This document shows, piece by piece, positions 51,137 to 60,559 of a stretch of DNA of 64,000 nucleotides. The DNA comes from Pseudomonadales bacterium (GTDB taxonomy: Bacteria; Pseudomonadota; Gammaproteobacteria; Pseudomonadales; Ketobacteraceae). Position numbers and translations under genes: made by a program. The notes beneath the pieces were generated by a model. That model had not been told where the DNA came from. It saw only the letters and a program-made list of their open reading frames with translations, and did not search any database. Location of the stretch: NCBI GenBank assembly GCA_020062665.1, contig JAGUVW010000007.1, positions 1 through 64,000 of the forward strand, read 5' to 3'. Each line of letters opens with the position of its first letter. The first letter of the stretch is position 1.

Positions 51137-52261
51137 ATGCGTACATGGTTTTTGGGGGCGTTGTTGCTGCTGTGGATGTCGTGGGCAGCGGCGGCGCCGA
51201 TTCAAATTACGGACATCGCGGGGCGTACGGTGACGCTGGCACAACCGGCGCAGCGCTTTGTCATCAGCGAAGGCCGTTATGTGCTGACCCTGAGTTTGCT
51301 GCGCCCGGACAATCCGGTGCAGGGGCTGGTGGGCATGATGCAACCGGTGAGCTGGACCTATCCGGATCTGGAAGCGCAACTGCACGCAAAATTCCCCGCC
51401 GCGAAAGACATTGCCTTGTTCGGCCATCAGGATCAGTCCAGTGTGTCGGTGGAAAAGATCATTGATCTGAAACCGCAGGTGGCGATTTTCGGCGTGCACG
51501 ATCATGGCCCCGGCACGCAGAATGCCGAGTTGCTGCAGCAGCTGGAAAAGGCCGGCATCCAGATCGTGTTCATTGATTTCCGGCTCGATCCGCTGCGCAA
51601 CACAGTGCCCTCGGTGCGCATTCTGGGCCAGGTGCTGGGCGCAGAGAATCAGGCAGAAAAGTTCATCGATTTCTATCAGCAGCGCCGTGCAGCGATTGCG
51701 AAACGCCTTGATTCGGTCGAGGAAAAACCGACGGTATTTCTGCAGGCCCACGCGGGGCGCTTTGACTGCTGCGTGGGAATGGCCGACGGCATGCTCGGCC
51801 CCTTTGTGGCTGCTGCAGGCGGTCGCAATATTGCCGATGCGGTGGCGCCAGGCCCAACGTCAAAGCACACGCTGGAATTTTTGTTGCTGGAAAATCCGGA
51901 TGTGTGGATCGGCACTGCATCGGGCACGGCAGCAGATGTGCAGGACGGCAAGGAATGGGTAGCGCTGGGGCCCGGCATGACGGATGAATCTGCGCGACGC
52001 TCACTGCAGCGCTATCTGTCGGCGGTGGAGTTTCAGGCCATGGATGCGGTGCGCACCGGGCGTGCCCACGCCATCTGGCATGACTTCTACAATTCACCGC
52101 TGAACATTGTGGCGCTGGAGGCATTCACGCGCTGGATTCATCCGCGCACGTTTGCCGATCTTGATCCCGAACATACCCTGCGCACGCTGTTTGAAGCGTT
52201 TACGCCTTTTGCCTGGCAAGGTGTGGCGACGGTGAACCTGACGCCGGGAGGTTCACGCTGA
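51137..52261 (+). CDS. Periplasmic siderophore/iron-binding protein of ABC transporter (FecB-like)
   Basis: 374 aa. The signal peptide (MRTWFLGALLLLWMSWAAAA) precedes the helical-backbone binding-protein fold, with ITDIAGRTVTLAQPAQRFV at the start of the first lobe, PQVAIFGVHDHGPGTQ and a conserved LENPDVWIGTASG in the second. Substrate-binding proteins of this type bind ferric siderophores, heme or cobalamin; here the surrounding genes point to a ferric siderophore. Its stop overlaps the permease start (TGATG). Confidence 0.9.
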   Translation: MRTWFLGALLLLWMSWAAAAPIQITDIAGRTVTLAQPAQRFVISEGRYVLTLSLLRPDNPVQGLVGMMQPVSWTYPDLEAQLHAKFPAAKDIALFGHQDQSSVSVEKIIDLKPQVAIFGVHDHGPGTQNAELLQQLEKAGIQIVFIDFRLDPLRNTVPSVRILGQVLGAENQAEKFIDFYQQRRAAIAKRLDSVEEKPTVFLQAHAGRFDCCVGMADGMLGPFVAAAGGRNIADAVAPGPTSKHTLEFLLLENPDVWIGTASGTAADVQDGKEWVALGPGMTDESARRSLQRYLSAVEFQAMDAVRTGRAHAIWHDFYNSPLNIVALEAFTRWIHPRTFADLDPEHTLRTLFEAFTPFAWQGVATVNLTPGGSR

Positions 52262-53289
52262 TGGAGCGGGAATTTCGCCAGCTGGCACTGCGGCGCCTGC
52301 TGATGATGCTGGCGTTGTTGCTGGCGTTGGTGGTGAGTCTGTTGCTGGATCTGCAGGCGGGGCCGGCCAATCTGTCGCTGCTGCAAATTATGCAGGGATT
52401 GTGGGAGCCGCAAGCGCTGGAGCTGCGTCATCGCATTATTCTGCTGGATGTGCGGTTGCCGGATGCGCTGATTGCACTGGCGGTGGGGGCGGCGCTGGGA
52501 CTGTCCGGCATCGAAACTCAAACCGTACTGAACAATCCGCTGGCAAGTCCCTACACGCTGGGTGTGTCGGCGTTTGCGGGTTTTGGTGCCAGTATCGCCA
52601 TCGTGCTGGTGCCGGCGAGCCTGGGTTGGGGACATGCGGTGATGTTACCGCTGCTGGCGCTGGCGAGTGCGCTGGTGTGTGGTGCCCTGGTGCTGTTGTT
52701 TTCGCAGCTTACCGGTGGTGCGCGGGAAAGTGTGATTCTGTTCGGCATGGCACTGTTTTTTCTGGGCACGGCGCTGACCTCGGCCATGCAGTATATCGCG
52801 ACATCAGAGGCGGTGGATCAGATCGTGTTCTGGACGATCGGCGATCTGACGCGGGCAGGCTGGCCGGAAGTGATCATCGTGTCGTTGTGTTTCGTGCTGG
52901 TGTTGCCGTTCAGTCTGCGTCATGTGTGGGTGTTGACACTCATTCGTGCCGGTGAGGAACAGGCCCGCAGTCTGGGACTGGACATGAATCGCATTCGAAT
53001 GTGGGTGTTGTTGCGGGTGTCGATCCTGTGCGCGTTCGCCGTGTGCTTTGTCGGTGCGATCGGCTTTGTCGGGCTGATCGGGCCGCACATTGCACGCATT
53101 CTGCTGGGTGAGGATCACCGCTTTCTGGTGCCGGGTGCGGCGTTGTGTGGCGCGCTGATTCTGTCGCTGGCATCGTTCCTGTCCAAAGCGATTCTGCCGG
53201 GGGTGATCATCCCTGTCGGCATCATTACATCGCTGGTGGGTGTGCCGGTGTTTTTGGCGCTGATCATCGGGCAGGGGCGGCGGATATGA
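52261..53289 (+). CDS. FecCD-family ABC permease
   Basis: 342 aa with about nine to ten helices. The conserved motifs LPDALIALAVGAALGLSGIE, NNPLASPYTLGVSAFAGFG, GEEQARSLGLD and GAIGFVGLIGPHIAR are those of the BtuC/FecCD permeases that form a homodimeric inner-membrane channel. Overlaps both the binding-protein gene before it and the ATPase gene after it, so all three are coupled. Confidence 0.95.
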   Translation: MEREFRQLALRRLLMMLALLLALVVSLLLDLQAGPANLSLLQIMQGLWEPQALELRHRIILLDVRLPDALIALAVGAALGLSGIETQTVLNNPLASPYTLGVSAFAGFGASIAIVLVPASLGWGHAVMLPLLALASALVCGALVLLFSQLTGGARESVILFGMALFFLGTALTSAMQYIATSEAVDQIVFWTIGDLTRAGWPEVIIVSLCFVLVLPFSLRHVWVLTLIRAGEEQARSLGLDMNRIRMWVLLRVSILCAFAVCFVGAIGFVGLIGPHIARILLGEDHRFLVPGAALCGALILSLASFLSKAILPGVIIPVGIITSLVGVPVFLALIIGQGRRI

Positions 53290-54071
53290 GCGGTTTGCAG
53301 GTCAGTGACATTCAGGTTTTCTACGGCAGAACGCAGCGCTTGTTTGGTGCCAGCCTGCCGGATCTTCAGCCAGGCGATGTGCTGGGTTTGCTGGGAGCAA
53401 ATGCAGCGGGCAAGTCCACACTGATGCGCACGCTGGCGGGACAGCAACCTTATCAGGGCCGCATTCGTTTTTACGGACAGGATCAGCGCCAGCGCTCACA
53501 GCGGGAGTGGCTGGCGCTGGTGGGCTTCATGCCGCAGACGCCGCCGCAGGAATCGGCGTTGCGTCCGTATGAATTGCTGTGGAGTGCGGCACGGGCGCTC
53601 GGCATGGCCTTATCCGACAGCGCGTTGACCGCACGCATCGAATCACTGTTGCAACGATTGGGATTGGCTGAGTATGCGTTGGCGCCGCTGTATTCCCTGT
53701 CCGGCGGCAAGCGTCAGCTGGTGGGCCTTGCGCTGGCGCTGATTCGTGAGCCGCAACTGCTGCTGCTCGACGAACCTACGTCGGCGCTGGATCTGCATTG
53801 GCGCATGATCGTGCTGGATCTGGTGCAGGAAAAAGTGCAGGCAGAGGGCGCGATCGCAGTGGCGTCGATTCACGATCTGGATCTGGCGGCGCGCTATTGC
53901 AACAAGCTGGTGATGCTGGAGCAGGGCAGAGTGGTGGCGGCCGGACCGGTGAGGGATGTGCTCACGCCAGCGAATATTGCCCGCGTATTCAAGGTGGAAG
54001 CTCAGGTTGTTCCCGGCGCGCTGGGGTATCCGCAGGTGCAGGTGGTGCGCCCCATCAGGCATCCAGTGTAG
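53286..54071 (+). CDS. ABC transporter ATP-binding protein (FecE/BtuD-like)
   Basis: 261 aa from the ATG at 53286 (ATGA overlap with the permease stop). Walker A is GANAAGKST (about residues 38-46), the signature is LSGGKRQ (about 138-144), Walker B is LLLLDEPTSALD and the switch His lies in ASIHDLDLAARY. It energises ferric-siderophore import with the two genes before it. The last 17 bp overlap the 3' end of the convergent entA gene. Confidence 0.95.
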   Translation: MSGLQVSDIQVFYGRTQRLFGASLPDLQPGDVLGLLGANAAGKSTLMRTLAGQQPYQGRIRFYGQDQRQRSQREWLALVGFMPQTPPQESALRPYELLWSAARALGMALSDSALTARIESLLQRLGLAEYALAPLYSLSGGKRQLVGLALALIREPQLLLLDEPTSALDLHWRMIVLDLVQEKVQAEGAIAVASIHDLDLAARYCNKLVMLEQGRVVAAGPVRDVLTPANIARVFKVEAQVVPGALGYPQVQVVRPIRHPV

Positions 54072-54855
54072 CGCCACCGTCCACGCGCAAATCGTGCAAC
54101 GTGATGTGGCGGGCTTCGTCGCTGGCAAGAAAGCACACGCTGGTGGCGATGTCCTGTGGCGTTGCGATGCGTTGCAGCGGAATGCCCAGACGAAAATCGG
54201 CGGGCGAACCGTGCAGGATGCTGTTCACTGCGTCGGGCGATGTCCAGAGCTGGCGTTGCATCGGCGTATCGGTGGAACCAGGCGATACGATATTGCAGCG
54301 GATGCCATACGCTGCCAGTTCCAGCCCCAGACAACGGGTGAACTGATGGGCCGCCGCCTTGGATGCGGCATAGGCCGCCATGCGGGCGCGCGGAACGTTT
54401 GCTGCATTGGAACCTACAGTGATGATGCTGCCGCAGCGGCGTTGCACCATGTATCGCGCAACAGCAGTGCTCAGATGAAACACGCCGTGAGTGTTGACGG
54501 CGAAGGTGCGCTGCCAGTCTTCGCTGCTGATGTCGAGCACTGCATCCATGCGCAGGATGCCCGCCACGTTGACCAGAATGGCGATGGGGCCGAACGTGGC
54601 TTCGATGGTGGCTACGGCGTCGGTCACGGCGGCGCTGTCGCTGATATCCAGCGCAATGCCGAGCATCTGTCGACCATGGTGCTGCGAGAGCTGGCGGGCG
54701 CAGTCCTCGACGCAGGGCTGAACATCCAGCAGCGCCACCGCAGCGCCTCGCGCCGCGAGTGCGTCAACCACGGCGGCGCCGATGCCCTGGGCGGCACCGC
54801 TCACTACCGCCACCTTGCCGCGAAATTTCGGCGTGATATCGGCTGAGCCCATCAT
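54055..54855 (-). CDS. entA: 2,3-dihydro-2,3-dihydroxybenzoate dehydrogenase
   Basis: 266 aa, an SDR with VSGAAQGIGAAV near residue 18, NVAGILRMD, catalytic GSNAANVPRARMAAYAASKA (Tyr-x-x-x-Lys) and PGSTDTPMQRQLW, the pattern of EntA/DhbA, which oxidises 2,3-dihydro-2,3-dihydroxybenzoate to 2,3-dihydroxybenzoate (DHB). Together with EntC and EntB it completes the DHB branch from chorismate. Last gene of the siderophore operon; its start overlaps the stop of the upstream gene (ATGA). Confidence 0.93.
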   Translation of the reverse strand: MMGSADITPKFRGKVAVVSGAAQGIGAAVVDALAARGAAVALLDVQPCVEDCARQLSQHHGRQMLGIALDISDSAAVTDAVATIEATFGPIAILVNVAGILRMDAVLDISSEDWQRTFAVNTHGVFHLSTAVARYMVQRRCGSIITVGSNAANVPRARMAAYAASKAAAHQFTRCLGLELAAYGIRCNIVSPGSTDTPMQRQLWTSPDAVNSILHGSPADFRLGIPLQRIATPQDIATSVCFLASDEARHITLHDLRVDGGATLDA

Positions 54856-55682
54856 GGTTTGTCCAGCTCATCCATGATGCGGTGACGTTCGGCGTGATAG
54901 CCTTCTTCGTTGAGCTGATCCTTCCAGTAAGGCACTGCGTAGAGCATTTTTTTCGGCACCTGTTTTTCCTGCAGTACGTAGTCGCGGATGGCGACCACCT
55001 GGCTGTTTTCGCCGGCCAGCATGACGGACGGTATCCCGGGCAGCCAGAGCAGGTTTTCGACTGCCCTGATCAGATGCGTACTGTCGCCGGCGGCCTGCGT
55101 TCCGCGCACGATCCAGCGCACCTGCATTTGTGGTGGTGGTGACAACGGCAGCACGTCGGCGGCGTCTGCCACTTCCACAAAAGCGTAACCTTTGGTATCG
55201 GCAGGCAGCGACGCGAGCGCCGCACACAATGCGGCGTATGCGCTGGGATCGGCCACCAGCAGATACCAGTCGGCGCCGGGTTTGATGCGATCTGGACCAC
55301 CGGGGCCGGCGACACCGATGGCATCACCTTCCTGCGCGCGCAGCGCCCAGCGTGACGCGGGGCCGTTGTCACCGTGCAGCACAAAATCCACCGCCAGTTC
55401 ACCGCGTGCTGCATCGTAGCGACTGACGCTATAGGTGCGGGTGATGGGGCGTTCGTGATCCGGCGGCCAGACCGGGCCTTTGGGGCCCAGCGTCGGCAAC
55501 ACAGGATCACGTTGATGCGGTTGGGGAAGCATCAGTTTGATGTGGGCCCCGTCGCTTTGTTCGGGAAAGCCTTGCAATGCATCGCCCGTCAGGACAATGC
55601 GTTTGAGCGAAGGACTGAGTTGTTCGCTGCGTTTCACCCGCAGCAGGCGCGGAGGCGAGCGGCGGGATGTGGTGTCGTTCAT
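54852..55682 (-). CDS. viuB: Siderophore-interacting FAD/NAD(P)H reductase (ViuB-like)
   Basis: 276 aa from the ATG at 55682. The FAD-binding 9 domain contains RPITRTYSVSRYD and LHGDNGPASRWALRAQEGD, and the C-terminal SIP domain has LLVADPSAYAAL, VMLAGENSQVVAIRDYV and a tail KMLYAVPYWKDQLNEEGYH. Members (ViuB, YqjH) reduce ferric catecholate to release iron in the cytosol. Its presence inside the biosynthetic operon, between the NRPS and entA, means the same operon makes and unloads the siderophore. Confidence 0.92.
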   Translation of the reverse strand: MNDTTSRRSPPRLLRVKRSEQLSPSLKRIVLTGDALQGFPEQSDGAHIKLMLPQPHQRDPVLPTLGPKGPVWPPDHERPITRTYSVSRYDAARGELAVDFVLHGDNGPASRWALRAQEGDAIGVAGPGGPDRIKPGADWYLLVADPSAYAALCAALASLPADTKGYAFVEVADAADVLPLSPPPQMQVRWIVRGTQAAGDSTHLIRAVENLLWLPGIPSVMLAGENSQVVAIRDYVLQEKQVPKKMLYAVPYWKDQLNEEGYHAERHRIMDELDKP

Positions 55683-58600
55683 GCGTTTTCTCGTAACAGG
55701 TGGGATTGCCGTGCCTGTCGTTGCGCGATCACGCGGCTGATGCTGCTCATGGGGCCGCGCTGGTGAATGGCGAAGTGATTGCAATCCAGGGACACGATGT
55801 CGATACTGCCTTGCACATAGGGGCGCCAGCTGTGCCAGTCCGGTTGATCGGGTGTGCGTTGACTGGCACGGAAAAACAGTATATCGCCGCTGAACACAGG
55901 ATGGCGCGCGCTGCGAAACAACTGTATGTTGCACAGCGCCGTGTCGATCAGCCGCGCCAGTGTCTGTTCATCGAAACCTGACAGCGAACCACCGCGGCGC
56001 TGCAGACAGGCGAACAGATCCGCTTCGTTGCGTTCCCGTCCCTGGTCATCACGGGCGTGGGCGATGTCATCCAGCAGCATCAACAGTGCATCACGTCGAG
56101 TGGGTGTCGGTGCATCGCGCCAGTGATCCGCCGGAAAGGCATCGAGCAGAAACAGCGATGCCACGGTTTCGCCCTGTTGCTGCAATGCCGCCGCCAGACT
56201 GTGGGCAAGTGCGCCGCCCGACGACCAGCCCAGCAGATGATAGGGGCCATGTGATTGCGCGCCGCGAATCACCTCCAGGTAGTGCGCAATCATGGACTCG
56301 TAATCAGCGGGCGGGTTGCCACGCAATGCCGGTGACTGAATGCCGATTAAACGCTGATGTGGCAGATGCTGTGTCAGCCCCACATAGCACCAGCTCATGC
56401 CGTCGGCAGGATGCAGACAGAAGATGGGCGCACCGGTGCCCGCCTGCAGCTCGACCAATGGCGCGAGTGCTGCGGCAGAAGCCTCGATCGTCGGCACATC
56501 GGCGTCTGCGGCAGCTGACAGTGCGGCAATGGCGTCGGCCATTGCGGTGAGCGACGGTTGCCGGAATATCAGCACCGCCGGAATCGGCACTGCAAACCGA
56601 CTGCCCAGCCGGTTGGCGAGCTGAATCACCTGCAGGGACTTGCCGCCCAGGGTGAAGAAATCATCCTGCGCAGTGGCAGGCTTTACGCCGATCACGCTGT
56701 GCCAGATCTCGGCGATCTGTTGCTCCAGCGGACTCAGGCTGACATCGCTTTGTGTCGAGGCATTCGTCCACGTGTGCGCGTGATCCTGCTCCCACAGGTG
56801 CAACAGTTCCTTGCGGTCGATCTTGTTGTTGGCATTGCGGGGCAGCCGCGGCAAAAAAATGAGTTGCGCAGGAATGGCCGCTGGTAACAGGCGGGTTTGC
56901 AGCCATTGGCGCACGCTGGAAGTGTTCAGCGCGGTGTCTGTTCCCACGAAGGCCACCAGTTGCAGTTGTGTTGTCTGCTGCACCGCGAGGACGGCGCATT
57001 CCTTCACGGCAGGATGACTGGTCAGCACTGCTTCGACCGACGCTGGCGCGATGCGCTGGCCGCTGATTTTGACTTCATCATCCAGTCGGCCCAGATGAAT
57101 AGGATCGCCATTCTCAGCGCGCCGCACCCGATCACCGCTGCGATAGACGCGGGGTTTTCCTGGCCAGTGTTGCAGTGTCACGAAACGTTGCGCGGTGAGC
57201 GCTGAATCCTGCCAGTAGCCCTGCGCGAGCGTCGGCCCAAGGATGCACAGTTCACCCGGTTCGCCGTGCGGCACAGGCTGCAGATCCGCGTCCAGAATCA
57301 GGCACGCGACACCAGGCAGCGGAGTGCCAATGGTCACCGTGTCGGTGTTCGCGTGCGTGTCCGGCCCGGCCAGATCAGCGCTGGTGCAGACCACGGTGGT
57401 TTCGGTGGGGCCGTAGGTATTGATCAGGCGAATGTGTGCGGGCACCCGTCTGCGCCATAGCATCACCTGTGCCGGCAATGCGGCCTCGCCACCGATGATC
57501 ACCGTGCGAATGCAGTCCGGTGGCAGCGCAGTCTGGTGTTCAATTGCAAACACCCACTCGTGCCAGAAAGCGGTGGGCAGATCCAGCACGCTGATCCGAT
57601 GCTGTTCGCAGAAGGCAAGAAAGGCAGGCCAGGACGTCAGCATGTCGTCGTCCCGCAGGATCAGATGCGCGCCATTCATCAGTGTCAGAAAAATTTCTTC
57701 CACGCTGGCATCGAAATGCAGGGGCGCAAACTGCAATACGCGATCCTGCTCTGTGATGCGATAACGCACGCTGGCCGCACTGACAAAATGAGCGAGCGCA
57801 GCGTGCGTCACCACGACACCGTTGGGCGTGCCGGTGGAGCCGGAGGTGTAGATCAGATACGCCGGTGCGGTATCGTCCACCTTGCGCGGATTGATCAGCG
57901 GCAGCGGCGTGGGCACTTGTCGTGACAGTTGATCGAGCAGAATGAGCGACAGCGGTTCCGGCAGATCCGGTGGCAGCAAATTGCTGCGCGTGATTAGCGC
58001 CCGTGGCGCCGCGTGTTGCAGAATTCGCTGGCGCCGCTGTGCCGGCCCTTGTGTATCCAGCGGTATGTAGGCGGCACCCGTCCACAGCACGGCGAGCATT
58101 GCTACGATGGTGTCCGGTTCCCGTGGCAATAGAAGTGCAACGCGATCACCACTGCCGATGCCCTGGTGTGCCAGTGTGCCGGCCAGGGTTTGCACGGCGG
58201 CCAGCAGTTGGCCGTAACCCATGCGCGCGCCCAGCGGTGTGCTGATCGCCGTGGCATGTGGCTGTTGCTGCACACGACGCAGCAGTTGTTCGCACACGGT
58301 TGTCACGCTGCCAACGGAATCGATCCCTCGCAGCAAAAAATGCTCGACATAGCGATGGCCGATGCGTGCATGCAGCGGCCGATGATCGGCGCGGGCGCAG
58401 GCCTGCAGTTGCCGCAGCAGTGTATCCATGTGCGCGGCCAGCGCGACGCTGGTGTAGCTGGCGGGATTGCCTTCCAGGTGCACCAGACAGCCGTCGCGCT
58501 GCGGCAGTATGTTGATCGCCAGATCCTCCACCGGCCCGGCCGACAGGGGATGCACCTGTGCCTGCAGATCGGCAAACCGCAGCGGGCGCTCGAACGGCAT

Positions 58601-59662
58601 CAGATTCACCACCGGGCCGAATAGCCGTTGCTGCTGATGCAGCGCCAGATCCTGTTTCATCTGCTCATAGCGATAGCGCAGGTGAGGGCGCATCGACTGC
58701 CAGCGCTGCTGCACCTGCATCACCAGGGCAGCAAACGGCAATTGCCTATCGATCTGCAGCGGCAGTGGCACGATATTCATCTGCATGCAGGCGACATTCA
58801 GTGCCGGCGAACCTAGTCGATTCATCACGGGAATGCCCAGCGTGATGGCTGCGCGCCCGGTTTGATCATGGAGCCACAGCGCCACTGCCGCATTGAGCCA
58901 GCAGAACCAGTCCACATTGTGCAGACGTGCCGCCCGTTGCCATTGCTGCAGGCTGTCGTGGTCGATGCGGGCGGTGTGGCGAACCACGCTGTGCGAAACC
59001 GGATGCGCCGCGGCCAGGCGTGCGGGTGCAGGCAGATCCGACATCAGTGTGCGCCAGAAATCACGATCCAGCGAATGCTGCGGTGAAGTTGAATACTGTT
59101 GATCGGAAATCAGCACAGGCTCAAAGGAATGCAGCGGCCGCACAGCGGGCCAACGTGCGAAGACATCAGCCGATTGCGCAGCATGCGTCCCATAGCCCGC
59201 CGCCACCCGCCGCATGAACAGCGAAAATCCGAATCCATCCAGCACGATATGGTGCGCCTGCAGCAACCACAGGTGAACATCCGGCTGCAGTCGCAGCACC
59301 GCGCAGCGCCACAGCACATCCCGATCCAGTCGTGCAGGCTGCTGCAGTTGCGCCTGCATCCAGCGTTCCGCCTGCTGCTGGCGTTCGGCGGCGGGCAGAT
59401 CTGTCAAATCCACCACAGTGAGTGGCGCCGGATGCGCACGGGCAAGCCGTTGCTGGGGTTGATCGTCCTCCAACACAAACTGCATCTGCAAGGCGTCGCT
59501 TTCGGCTGCAGCGTCGGCAATCGCCCGTTCCAGCGCAGAAAGATTCAACTCACCGCGCAGTTCCACATATTCGGCCGTCCAGTAGCAGGGATTGGCGGGA
59601 TCCAGTTGCTGGCCCAGCCAGATGCCCAGTTGCGCGGCACTGAGTGGCAACGTGTCCTTCAT
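55679..59662 (-). CDS. Single-module NRPS, C-A-T-TE, with basic-amino-acid adenylation pocket (EntF-like)
   Basis: 1,327 aa from the ATG at 59662. Condensation domain residues 1-440 with HHIVLDG (near 137); adenylation about 470-975 with YTSGSTGTPNGVVVTH, YGPTETTVV and GRLDDEVKISGQRI; carrier about 980-1050 with LGGKSLQ (Ser is the phosphopantetheine site); thioesterase 1075-1327 with GWSSGGA and a later CNHFAI. The ten-residue code read off by alignment to GrsA/EntF is D-A-E-D-I-G-T-V-V-K; acidic positions 239 and 278 point to a positively charged substrate, most likely Lys, and not Ser as in EntF. It should condense DHB with that amino acid and release or oligomerise it. Confidence 0.93.
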   Translation of the reverse strand: MKDTLPLSAAQLGIWLGQQLDPANPCYWTAEYVELRGELNLSALERAIADAAAESDALQMQFVLEDDQPQQRLARAHPAPLTVVDLTDLPAAERQQQAERWMQAQLQQPARLDRDVLWRCAVLRLQPDVHLWLLQAHHIVLDGFGFSLFMRRVAAGYGTHAAQSADVFARWPAVRPLHSFEPVLISDQQYSTSPQHSLDRDFWRTLMSDLPAPARLAAAHPVSHSVVRHTARIDHDSLQQWQRAARLHNVDWFCWLNAAVALWLHDQTGRAAITLGIPVMNRLGSPALNVACMQMNIVPLPLQIDRQLPFAALVMQVQQRWQSMRPHLRYRYEQMKQDLALHQQQRLFGPVVNLMPFERPLRFADLQAQVHPLSAGPVEDLAINILPQRDGCLVHLEGNPASYTSVALAAHMDTLLRQLQACARADHRPLHARIGHRYVEHFLLRGIDSVGSVTTVCEQLLRRVQQQPHATAISTPLGARMGYGQLLAAVQTLAGTLAHQGIGSGDRVALLLPREPDTIVAMLAVLWTGAAYIPLDTQGPAQRRQRILQHAAPRALITRSNLLPPDLPEPLSLILLDQLSRQVPTPLPLINPRKVDDTAPAYLIYTSGSTGTPNGVVVTHAALAHFVSAASVRYRITEQDRVLQFAPLHFDASVEEIFLTLMNGAHLILRDDDMLTSWPAFLAFCEQHRISVLDLPTAFWHEWVFAIEHQTALPPDCIRTVIIGGEAALPAQVMLWRRRVPAHIRLINTYGPTETTVVCTSADLAGPDTHANTDTVTIGTPLPGVACLILDADLQPVPHGEPGELCILGPTLAQGYWQDSALTAQRFVTLQHWPGKPRVYRSGDRVRRAENGDPIHLGRLDDEVKISGQRIAPASVEAVLTSHPAVKECAVLAVQQTTQLQLVAFVGTDTALNTSSVRQWLQTRLLPAAIPAQLIFLPRLPRNANNKIDRKELLHLWEQDHAHTWTNASTQSDVSLSPLEQQIAEIWHSVIGVKPATAQDDFFTLGGKSLQVIQLANRLGSRFAVPIPAVLIFRQPSLTAMADAIAALSAAADADVPTIEASAAALAPLVELQAGTGAPIFCLHPADGMSWCYVGLTQHLPHQRLIGIQSPALRGNPPADYESMIAHYLEVIRGAQSHGPYHLLGWSSGGALAHSLAAALQQQGETVASLFLLDAFPADHWRDAPTPTRRDALLMLLDDIAHARDDQGRERNEADLFACLQRRGGSLSGFDEQTLARLIDTALCNIQLFRSARHPVFSGDILFFRASQRTPDQPDWHSWRPYVQGSIDIVSLDCNHFAIHQRGPMSSISRVIAQRQARQSHLLRENA

Positions 59663-60540
59663 GTGGAAACGTGCTGCGTCTGCAACAGATCCCACCATTC
59701 GCGCAAGGTGGGGCGCTCTGCCAGGTCGTTGAATTCAATCATCAGTCCGCCCTGACGCCAGCCTTCCACCAGTGTCATCAGGCGTATGGAATCCAGCCCC
59801 ATCAGCAGCAGATCGTCATCGGCCAGCAGATCCGTGACGGACAATTGCAGCAAGCCCGCGATCTGCTCCAGCAGCATGCGCTCGGTGGTGGGCAGCGGCA
59901 GCGGCGGACAGATCTGGCGGATTACCTGATCCGTACTCGCCACCACACCACAGCGCTGGAACACCCAGTCCAGCGCAAGCTGATGTTGCTCGGCAGAAAA
60001 ATCCGCCATGGCGTCGCCAATGAAAATGGGCTGGATGTCGTGCATGAAGGCGTCGACCGCGGTAGTCATGCAGCCGATGTGGGCGTACACGCCGCAGATC
60101 AGCAACTGATCCCGCGCCTGGGCCTGCATGCGTTGCTGCAGATCGGTGCGATAGAACGCGCTGTAGCGCCACTTGGTGAGCACGGTGTCCTGCGGTCGAG
60201 GTGCCAGCAGCTCGACAATGCCGGCCTGCTCCGGAAACGCGGTCAGTCCCGGCCCCCACCAGTCCTGCAGCAGCCCGCGCTGTTGCGGCGTTTGCTGCGG
60301 CGGTTGCGCGGTATAGATCACCGGAATCCCAGCGCTGTCGCAGAAATGGCGCAGCGCCAGAATGTTGTCGAGCAGCGCCGGCACCGGCTCGGCATTCGGG
60401 TCGAAAAAATTCATGAAGTACTGCTGCATGTCGTGAATCAGCAAAACGGCCCGTTGCGGATCGGGTTGCCAGGCCACGCGGTTGCTGTCGGTCTGGGTCA
60501 GAACCGGCATGGCATAGCCGGCGATCTTGGGAATGCTCAT
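59659..60540 (-). CDS. entB: Isochorismatase with aryl carrier domain
   Basis: 293 aa from the ATG at 60540. Residues 1-205 are the isochorismatase domain (VLLIHDMQQYFMNFFD, catalytic Asp; TKWRYSAFYRTDLQ; CGVYAHIGCMTTAVDAFMHD). Residues 215-293 form the aryl carrier protein, with the phosphopantetheine serine in LLMGLDSIRLMTLVEGWR. It converts isochorismate to 2,3-dihydro-2,3-dihydroxybenzoate and then carries the DHB activated by EntE to the NRPS. Its stop overlaps the NRPS start. Confidence 0.95.
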   Translation of the reverse strand: MSIPKIAGYAMPVLTQTDSNRVAWQPDPQRAVLLIHDMQQYFMNFFDPNAEPVPALLDNILALRHFCDSAGIPVIYTAQPPQQTPQQRGLLQDWWGPGLTAFPEQAGIVELLAPRPQDTVLTKWRYSAFYRTDLQQRMQAQARDQLLICGVYAHIGCMTTAVDAFMHDIQPIFIGDAMADFSAEQHQLALDWVFQRCGVVASTDQVIRQICPPLPLPTTERMLLEQIAGLLQLSVTDLLADDDLLLMGLDSIRLMTLVEGWRQGGLMIEFNDLAERPTLREWWDLLQTQHVST

Positions 60541-60559
60541 ATTCAACTCCACGGAAAAT

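Noticed and set aside
55679-59662. Annotation as enterobactin synthase EntF (serine)
   Set aside because: The adenylation pocket residues (E239, D278) differ from the serine code D-V-W-H-F-S-L-V-D-K and indicate a basic residue.
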